From a virus, in IMG/VR virus record IMGVR_UViG_3300032213_000189, positions 1-47,250 of that record: DNA of 47,250 nucleotides. One strand, 5' to 3'. The stretch's first letter is position 1. Every line of letters starts with the position of its first letter. The notes under the pieces are model-generated. The model did not search any database, had not been told where the DNA came from, and saw only the letters and a program-made list of their open reading frames with translations. A program made the translations under genes and the position numbers. Positions 42,867 through 47,250 of the stretch are shown piece by piece.

Positions 42867-43056
42867 TGAAACTAGAGTAAACATAGCCATTATGAATAAT
42901 AAAGCATATTGGATACGTAACAATACAGTATTCTCATCTAAATTAGATGAAGAAGGAAATGTTGATATATCAAATGCAGAAAAGGTAGATGTATTCTCTC
43001 TATCTGAAAAAGAAATGAAATCACTTATGAGCATTATAGATAGTTTGAATAAATAA
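42850..43056 (+). CDS. Small protein with 'NxAYW' domain
   Basis: 68 residues, ATG 42850 preceded by AAGGAAA, overlapping the previous gene. VNIAIMNNKAYWIRNNTVFS, then an acidic Asp/Glu stretch and a C-terminal helix (LSEKEMKSLMSIIDSLNK). The strand part closely resembles the soluble part of the next gene (IDIVDNRAYWVYDGVIYYAD), so the two carry the same small beta domain. Role unknown. Confidence 0.7.
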   Translation: MARVINETRVNIAIMNNKAYWIRNNTVFSSKLDEEGNVDISNAEKVDVFSLSEKEMKSLMSIIDSLNK

Positions 43057-43057
43057 A

Positions 43058-43276
43058 GTGTCTCAGTATTTAAACATAGTTCTTTCTATATTATCTTTTA
43101 TATTAATGAACCTATGGTTTAGCAAAGCATACAAACAATTTAAATCAAATCCAGAAATAATAAATATAGACATTGTTGACAATAGAGCCTACTGGGTGTA
43201 TGATGGTGTAATATATTATGCTGACGTTGTTGATGACAAGATCGATAATGCAACAAGAAGAAAGATAAAGATATAA
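43058..43276 (+). CDS. Small membrane protein with 'NxAYW' domain
   Basis: 72 residues, GTG start one base after the previous stop. Hydrophobic segment at about 5-22 (LNIVLSILSFILMNLWF) should anchor it in the membrane, followed by INIDIVDNRAYWVYDGVIYY and a basic end. It carries the same small domain as its upstream neighbour but tied to the membrane. Function unknown. Confidence 0.65.
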   Translation: MSQYLNIVLSILSFILMNLWFSKAYKQFKSNPEIINIDIVDNRAYWVYDGVIYYADVVDDKIDNATRRKIKI

Positions 43277-43627
43277 ATGATTATTGCAGTAGAAGGAACA
43301 AAAGAGTTTCAAGACTATGAGACCTTTATGAGGTCTATGGGTGTTGCGTTGTCAAATCCAAATCTTGATTCTGACATTCAAGTGTGGTCATTAGGTCCAC
43401 ATAAGATCAACAGTTTTACTGCTGCATTTTGTAACTCATCAGAAAATTTTTTAAAACTAAAAGGGTTCAAGATATCATTTTATAAAGTATCTCATCAATG
43501 GGTTGCAGAAAATCTTAATAGCGTAAACTATTATAGTTTTTTTGGACTGCTAAAAGACAGTGAATCAAGAATGTGTAAAGCGGCACAACTAGTAGAAGGG
43601 TGTGAAGTTGGCATCTATAGAAGTTAG
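43277..43627 (+). CDS. Possible SLOG/Rossmann-like phage protein
   Basis: 116 residues, starts at the base after the previous stop. IIAVEGTKEFQDYETFMRSM at the N-terminus looks like the first strand-loop-helix of a Rossmann-type fold, as in SLOG/DUF2493 proteins; WSLGPHKINSFTAAFCNSSE would be the second binding loop. The end returns to strands (EVGIYRS). Possible nucleotide-derivative binding; uncertain. Confidence 0.55.
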   Translation: MIIAVEGTKEFQDYETFMRSMGVALSNPNLDSDIQVWSLGPHKINSFTAAFCNSSENFLKLKGFKISFYKVSHQWVAENLNSVNYYSFFGLLKDSESRMCKAAQLVEGCEVGIYRS

Positions 43628-43913
43628 TTTAACAATATGGTCATTAATTATTTTTGGAATTCAAGCAATTTCATTACTATCAGTGCTATTAGTATTTTTA
43701 AATCCAAATGCTAAGGCAGTTATATTTATAATTTTATTATGGCTAATTAGTCAAATAACATATATACTATACGGATATATTACAAAGCAAATAGGATTTT
43801 TACTGCTTGGAGTGTTTAACATTCTTGCATCATTTGTTGCATTGTTTTTAAATTTTGGTAAAGCAAGAGAAGAAGACGAAGACGAAGAAGATGGGGAAAA
43901 GTATGAAGATTAA
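43608..43913 (+). CDS. Membrane protein with three transmembrane segments
   Basis: About 101 residues from TTG 43608, seven bases after AGAAGGG; GTG 43602 is only one base from it. Three hydrophobic segments: about 9-29 (LTIWSLIIFGIQAISLLSVL), 36-55 (AVIFIILLWLISQITYILYG) and 62-82 (IGFLLLGVFNILASFVALFL), then an acidic tail of alternating Glu and Asp. Size and topology would allow a holin or a superinfection protein, but it is not near the peptidase. Confidence 0.65.
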   Translation: MASIEVSLTIWSLIIFGIQAISLLSVLLVFLNPNAKAVIFIILLWLISQITYILYGYITKQIGFLLLGVFNILASFVALFLNFGKAREEDEDEEDGEKYED

Positions 43914-44124
43914 TAGTTTGAAAGAGATGGAGTCAATTGTTAAAAACAATTCACATCTTAGATGGGATGGAATGACTATAGTTGCACTAGTAGAGGAAGA
44001 TGGCTACTATACAAAAAATGGTGTATTTGATGATGGTGAATGGAAAACCGAATATAGGTTCGATATGGTGGATTATCATGTGTGGAACATACCAGATAGG
44101 TATTTAGCACATGTACAAGTTTGA
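43903..44124 (+). CDS. Small phage protein, function unknown
   Basis: 73 residues from ATG 43903 (GGGG six bases upstream; ATG 43891 in frame is an alternative). MKINSLKEMESIVKNNSHLR, WDGMTIVALVEEDGYYTKNG and YRFDMVDYHVWNIPDRYLAH form a compact helix-plus-sheet protein. Small proteins of this W-D-G type occur beside whiB genes in actinophages. It overlaps the whiB start by 14 bases. Confidence 0.6.
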   Translation: MKINSLKEMESIVKNNSHLRWDGMTIVALVEEDGYYTKNGVFDDGEWKTEYRFDMVDYHVWNIPDRYLAHVQV

Positions 44125-44395
44125 TGATAACAGATCGTGTCTTGGAATGGATACAAATCTATTCTTTGAAAAATATGAAGAGGCTTCGCTTGTTCAAGAA
44201 AGCGTTGATACGCTTTGTTCACAATGTCCAGCACAAAGAAAATGTTTGGCTTACGGCGTGAGCAATCAAGAATGGGGAGTTTGGGGCGGTGTTTATTTAG
44301 AATCTGGAAAAATATCCAGAGAATTTAATAAGCATAAAACAAACGAAACATGGTTTAAAGTTTGGTCTGGAGCGACAATGGATAAAAATGTATAA
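44111..44395 (+). CDS. whiB: WhiB-family iron-sulphur transcription factor
   Basis: 94 residues. Cys10, Cys36, Cys39 and Cys45 (C-x25-C-x2-C-x5-C) are the WhiB cluster ligands, followed by the family's G[VI]WGG turn (EWGVWGGVYLESG, 54-66) and a basic C-terminus. WhiB proteins bind a 4Fe-4S cluster and the host primary sigma factor, changing promoter choice. The family is limited to Actinobacteria and their phages, which identifies the host group. Phage WhiB proteins can repress host whiB genes (as with mycobacteriophage TM4). No own promoter or ribosome-binding site is visible; start lies within the previous gene. Confidence 0.93.
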   Translation: MYKFDDNRSCLGMDTNLFFEKYEEASLVQESVDTLCSQCPAQRKCLAYGVSNQEWGVWGGVYLESGKISREFNKHKTNETWFKVWSGATMDKNV

Positions 44396-44657
44396 CGCAG
44401 AAATGCAAAAAGCATTTAGATCAATTAAAGTTCCAAAAGGATTTAAAGCACATATTGTAGATTATGATAAATTTCTTACAATAAGGTTTTATGAAAGTCA
44501 GTGGAGACATTACACTGAAGCAGAAAGGTTTAAGTGTGCTCAATACATGATAAATGTAAAGAAAGCACTTGAAAGTCTAGGAGCGGCCGTAGCAATTGAC
44601 CCAGTACTAGATTTAGAAACACCAGAAGATAGATCACAGAGAAGAAGGAGAAAGTAA
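44388..44657 (+). CDS. Small basic phage protein, function unknown
   Basis: 89 residues, overlapping the whiB end by eight bases and the SSB start by one. IKVPKGFKAHIVDYDKFLTI then RHYTEAERFKCAQYMINVKK and a basic end (DRSQRRRRK). Helical and basic, so possibly nucleic-acid-binding. It is co-transcribed with whiB and ssb. Confidence 0.6.
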   Translation: MYNAEMQKAFRSIKVPKGFKAHIVDYDKFLTIRFYESQWRHYTEAERFKCAQYMINVKKALESLGAAVAIDPVLDLETPEDRSQRRRRK

Positions 44658-45046
44658 TGCCACAAAATATAACAGCAGTTGGAAACTTAGTTAAGGATCC
44701 AGAAGTTAAAACATTTGAAAAGGGTGCTTTAACTAAACTACGCATTGCATGTACAGACAGAATGTCTGACGGTAATGGCGGTTGGAAAGACGGAGATACA
44801 AATTATTACGATGTAGCCGTCTGGAAGACACTTGGAGAATATGCCGCATCAACTCTCAAAAAGGGAGACAAGGTAATTGTTCAAGGAAAACTAAAATATC
44901 GTGAATTTAAACGTAACGATGGAACAAACGGCAGTGCATACGAAATTGATGCAACAGACTTAGGAATTTACCTAACTAAGAAGACTGCTACAGGTGGTAC
45001 TACAACTATCAGCATTCCAAAAGACGCAGCAACTGTCTGGGGATAA
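44657..45046 (+). CDS. ssb: Single-stranded DNA-binding protein (bacterial SSB type)
   Basis: 129 residues, AAGGAG before ATG. Canonical SSB OB-fold: ITAVGNLVKDPEVKTFEKGA, LTKLRIACTDRMSDGNGGW, NYYDVAVWKTLGEYAASTLK, KGDKVIVQGKLKYREF, and a final GSAYEIDATDLGIYL. Lacks the long Gly/Gln linker and acidic DDDIPF tip of bacterial SSBs; it ends in AATVWG. This is the second SSB of the phage, unrelated to the gp32-like one. Followed by a terminator. Confidence 0.92.
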   Translation: MPQNITAVGNLVKDPEVKTFEKGALTKLRIACTDRMSDGNGGWKDGDTNYYDVAVWKTLGEYAASTLKKGDKVIVQGKLKYREFKRNDGTNGSAYEIDATDLGIYLTKKTATGGTTTISIPKDAATVWG

Positions 45047-45054
45047 TTAGATAG

Positions 45055-45060
45055 TATAAT
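45055..45060 (+). promoter_or_regulatory. -10-like TATAAT between ssb and the M23 gene
   Basis: TATAAT ends just before the hairpin at 45064-45091. A transcript starting near 45067 would begin inside the left arm and carry only a partial hairpin at its 5' end. It may be the promoter for the peptidase gene or chance. Confidence 0.3.
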
Positions 45061-45063
45061 AAT

Positions 45064-45098
45064 TAGAGGGGTGGAGAAATCTATCCCTCTATTTTATT
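45064..45098 (+). terminator. Rho-independent terminator after ssb
   Basis: TAGAGGG (45064-45070) pairs perfectly with CCCTCTA (45085-45091), followed by TTTTATTTA. Confidence 0.8.
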
Positions 45099-45113
45099 TA
45101 TTAGGAGATATAA

Positions 45114-45503
45114 ATGGCATCACCAATCAAAGATGGAAAAATTACAACACCTTACAAAAAACTAGGTAAACTTTGGTCTAAAGGCTATCATACTGGGGTA
45201 GATTATGCGTGTAAGGTAGGAACACCAATAGTTGCAGTTGCAGATGGAAAAATTGAGCCAGCAAACTGGGGCAAATCCTATGGAACTCAAGCAGTACAAA
45301 AAGTTGAAGGTGGATGGGTAATTTATGCACATCTTTCTAAACTAGATGTAAAGCCTGGAGACAAAGTAACTAAAGGACAAGCAATTGGATTAAGTGGAAA
45401 CACAGGAAATTCTTCTGGTCCACACTTACATTTTGAAATGCGTGACAACATTCGTTGGTCAGCAGGAAAAGATATTGATCCAACAGCCATTCTTAACTCA
45501 TAA
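45114..45503 (+). CDS. M23-family (LytM-like) endopeptidase, probable endolysin
   Basis: 129 residues, AGGAGA before ATG. Complete zinc site: His26-x3-Asp30 (HTGVDYA), His73 (IYAHLSK) and His104-x-His106 (GPHLHFEMR). Such enzymes cut peptide bridges in peptidoglycan. No signal peptide or cell-wall-binding domain, so it is essentially a bare catalytic domain that would need a holin or other export for lysis. Its neighbours are a secreted protein and a Trp/Lys-rich amphipathic protein, making a lysis cassette plausible. Confidence 0.88.
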   Translation: MASPIKDGKITTPYKKLGKLWSKGYHTGVDYACKVGTPIVAVADGKIEPANWGKSYGTQAVQKVEGGWVIYAHLSKLDVKPGDKVTKGQAIGLSGNTGNSSGPHLHFEMRDNIRWSAGKDIDPTAILNS

Positions 45504-45512
45504 CATAATATA

Positions 45513-45534
45513 ACTTTAATTAGTAAAGTATAAT
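45513..45534 (+). promoter_or_regulatory. Candidate promoter with overlapping inverted repeat
   Basis: TATAAT at 45529-45534. ACTTTA (45513-45518) and TAAAGT (45524-45529) form a perfect 6-base inverted repeat that touches the -10, a possible operator. AGGCA (45541-45545) and TGCCT (45551-45555) form a hairpin exactly at the expected transcript start, ahead of the GTG start of the secreted protein. Confidence 0.4.
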
Positions 45535-45559
45535 GTAACTAGGCACATGTTGCCTTGGA

Positions 45560-46924
45560 GTGAGAAAGGTTAAAAATAAAAGACTTAAAATAAGAGCAAT
45601 GCTTTTGACACCAATGTTATTAGCATTGTTCTTTTCTTTTATACCCCAAACTAATGCAAACGTAGCACCATGTGATACCTATCAGGTAAACGGTGGAGAC
45701 CAAGCCTTCTTAATGAATTTAAACACTCCTCTTAAATGGGGAGAAACAGTATATACAAATAATATTTATGTAAGTCCAAAGGGAACTATTACATTTGGTG
45801 TAGGAGATTATACATTTTGGACCTTTCCACCAAATCCATCTATATCAATTGGTTCATGGGACTACCATGCATTTGCTAATACGCCAGGTGCTCAATGGGA
45901 TCCAGGTTGGGGTGTAGGTAAAGATTTATATGTAAGATATGGTTCAACTGCAACATCCATATGTGTTGATTGGAAAGTAATGGTATGGGGTCAAACAACT
46001 GGAGAACCTGTTTATATTAGAATGTTAGCAGAAGTAAATCCAATTAATTATACTTGGACTCCAACTTATCAAGTAAGTTCTAATGCACCAGCAGGTGCAA
46101 GATATGGTGCTAGATATACTTATAATGGTCAAGTTTTTCCATTAACTGTTCAAACTATTACAGAGCCACCTGCTCCAAGCCCCACCCCAACACCTACTGA
46201 AACACCTTCAGAGACCCCTACACCTACTCCTACGCCTACAGAAACAGTAGGGCCTAGTCCAGAGCCAACTCCTACAGAAACTCAGACTCCAAATCCTGAT
46301 CCAGTTGATCCAGGTCCAACTGAAGAACCTGTTGTGATACCAACTGACGAACCAGAAATAGAAGTGCCAGAAGAAGTGCAAGAGGAAATAGAAATAATTT
46401 TAGAACCTTCATTAGAACCAACTCCTATAGAAGAAATTATAGCAGTTGAGGAAGAAATGGATAATGCAATTGAAGAACTATTGGTTAATGAAGAAGAAAT
46501 TACAGATGAACAACTAGAAAACATTGCAGAATTATTAATTGAAAATTATGAAATAGATGAAGCAATGCCAGTAGCAGATTTAATTGAAGGATTAAATGAT
46601 GAGCAAACTTTAGAATTTTTAGAACAATTAGATGAAAATCAAATAATTGAATACCGTGAAGGTGTTGAATTAGAAGCAGGTGTTGCAGTTGTATTTGAGC
46701 AACTGTCAGACCCTGGGGCCTTATTAGGAGAGTTTGTATCAGATCCAGGACAAGTGTTAGAAGCACTTGGACAATTGGGTGCTGATATGACACAAGAAGA
46801 AAGAGAGGACTCACAATCAGTTGTTGTTGCAACAGTTATTGTGGGTCAATTAATAGGATCTGTAGCAATGTCTTCAAGCATAGTACAGATGAATGCAAGA
46901 GCAGAAATAAGGAGGATAACATGA
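45560..46924 (+). CDS. Secreted, probably membrane-anchored protein with Pro/Thr linker
   Basis: 454 residues, GTG start. Signal peptide 1-33: basic head, hydrophobic LLTPMLLALFFSFI, cleavage after TNA. Residues 35-200 are a beta-rich domain with two Cys (Cys38 and one in TSICVDW), aromatic-rich. Residues 203-262 are a Pro/Thr/Glu linker (PTPTET units). Residues 263-415 are acidic and helical (EEITDEQLENIAELLIENYE). A hydrophobic stretch follows at about 419-441 (SVVVATVIVGQLIGSVAMSS), then a short basic tail. This is the plan of a surface protein held by a C-terminal membrane segment. It lies beside the peptidase; role in lysis, adhesion or superinfection exclusion is not resolved. Confidence 0.6.
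   Translation: MRKVKNKRLKIRAMLLTPMLLALFFSFIPQTNANVAPCDTYQVNGGDQAFLMNLNTPLKWGETVYTNNIYVSPKGTITFGVGDYTFWTFPPNPSISIGSWDYHAFANTPGAQWDPGWGVGKDLYVRYGSTATSICVDWKVMVWGQTTGEPVYIRMLAEVNPINYTWTPTYQVSSNAPAGARYGARYTYNGQVFPLTVQTITEPPAPSPTPTPTETPSETPTPTPTPTETVGPSPEPTPTETQTPNPDPVDPGPTEEPVVIPTDEPEIEVPEEVQEEIEIILEPSLEPTPIEEIIAVEEEMDNAIEELLVNEEEITDEQLENIAELLIENYEIDEAMPVADLIEGLNDEQTLEFLEQLDENQIIEYREGVELEAGVAVVFEQLSDPGALLGEFVSDPGQVLEALGQLGADMTQEEREDSQSVVVATVIVGQLIGSVAMSSSIVQMNARAEIRRIT
46170..46320 (+). repeat. Degenerate Pro-Thr-Glu coding repeats
   Basis: CCTACT/CCAACA-type units encode PTPTPTET and variants in the linker of the secreted protein, like the spacers of Gram-positive surface proteins. Confidence 0.75.
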
Positions 46925-47250
46925 TAAAGGCAATACTAAAACCTTTTAAGTTTATCTTCAAAGCAGTTAAGTTCGTAGTTATGTTACCCATAAACCTAGT
47001 TAAGTTTATTCTAATCAAGGTTATGGCGGTAATTAAATATGTTCTTAATCTTGTTTGGAAGATACTTAAAGTTATACATAAAGGAATAGTCGGGGTAATT
47101 AATGAAGGTACTCAGGTTGTTACTTGGATTATTACAAATATCTGGAAAGCAATTAAATGGATATTTGAAAAAATATGGACAGTAGTTAAATTTATATGGG
47201 CATGGCTAGTAGAAGCATTTGTAGAAACATTAAACCAATTGTGGACATTA
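46921..47250 (+). CDS. Trp/Lys-rich amphipathic, probably membrane-active protein (5' part)
   Basis: Open from ATG 46921 to the window end (110 codons seen). ATGA overlap with the previous gene, and AAGGAGG five bases before ATG, the strongest evidence that it is real. The whole visible part is hydrophobic with Lys and Trp at regular spacing: FKFIFKAVKFVVMLPINLVK, WKILKVIHKGIVGVI, NIWKAIKWIFEKIWTVVKFI. Eight Trp in 110 residues. This reads as long amphipathic helices lying on or crossing a membrane. With the M23 enzyme nearby, a holin- or spanin-like role in lysis is possible, but no known family was recognised. Confidence 0.7.
   Translation, partial: MIKAILKPFKFIFKAVKFVVMLPINLVKFILIKVMAVIKYVLNLVWKILKVIHKGIVGVINEGTQVVTWIITNIWKAIKWIFEKIWTVVKFIWAWLVEAFVETLNQLWTL

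Noticed and set aside
238-46832. Many open frames on the - strand and in alternative + frames, mostly 60-150 codons
   Set aside because: They lie inside strongly supported + strand genes, have no ribosome-binding sites and show Leu/Ser-rich or Phe/Tyr-rich shadow compositions.
1-47250. tRNA genes, integrase, repressor, reverse transcriptase (diversity-generating element) or insertion sequences
   Set aside because: None recognised in the gaps or among the translated genes; all intergenic gaps are under about 90 bases.

Overview
The window is a contiguous piece of a tailed double-stranded DNA phage genome, AT-rich, with essentially every gene on the + strand. Genes are tightly packed and most junctions overlap (TAATG, ATGA, TAGTG). 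The architecture is that of a long-tailed siphovirus: HK97-type protease, scaffold and capsid, one tail-tube gene, a tail assembly chaperone with a -1 frameshift, and a 1999-residue tape measure. The host is most likely an actinobacterium, because the phage encodes a WhiB-family protein (Cys10/36/39/45 plus GVWGG), a family restricted to Actinobacteria and their phages. The low G+C suggests a low-GC aquatic actinobacterium (Nanopelagicales- or Actinomarinales-like), but that is inference. No integrase, repressor, tRNA or CRISPR array was seen, so a lytic lifestyle is likely.

Layout. 1-1195: C-terminal part of a B12-dependent (class II) ribonucleotide reductase cut by the window edge. 1225-4770: a large LamG-like minor tail or receptor-binding protein, upstream of the head genes. 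4789-9164: head module (small conserved protein, portal, protease with a nested scaffold, major capsid) closed by a terminator. 9244-12553: connector and neck genes and the tail tube, closed by a second terminator. 12641-26904: tail chaperone, tape measure, distal-tail and hub proteins, tip and fibre genes. 26926-38528: a zinc ribbon, a MerR-like protein and a near-complete replication and recombination set (DnaB-type helicase, CHC2/Toprim primase, gp32-like SSB, DnaE-type polymerase, RecA-like recombinase, Hjc-like and RuvC-like resolvases, Cas4-like nuclease, several small zinc proteins, an Nmad1-like protein). 38521-42615: terminase subunits and two cysteine-containing accessory proteins, far from the portal. 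42651-45046: many small proteins, WhiB and a bacterial-type SSB closed by a terminator. 45114-47250: an M23 peptidase, a signal-peptide protein with a Pro/Thr linker, and the start of a Trp/Lys-rich amphipathic protein that runs off the window.

The genes work together as follows. RNR supplies dNTPs. Helicase, primase, polymerase, two SSBs and RecA copy and recombine the DNA. Resolvases and the nuclease process branched DNA for packaging by the terminase. Portal, protease, scaffold and capsid build the head. Expression control is visible in three forms: terminators behind the capsid, tail-tube and SSB genes; -10 boxes placed so that several transcripts would be leaderless or have leaders of about ten bases; and translational devices (an internal ribosome-binding site inside the protease gene and a CCCAAAC slippery heptamer in the chaperone gene).
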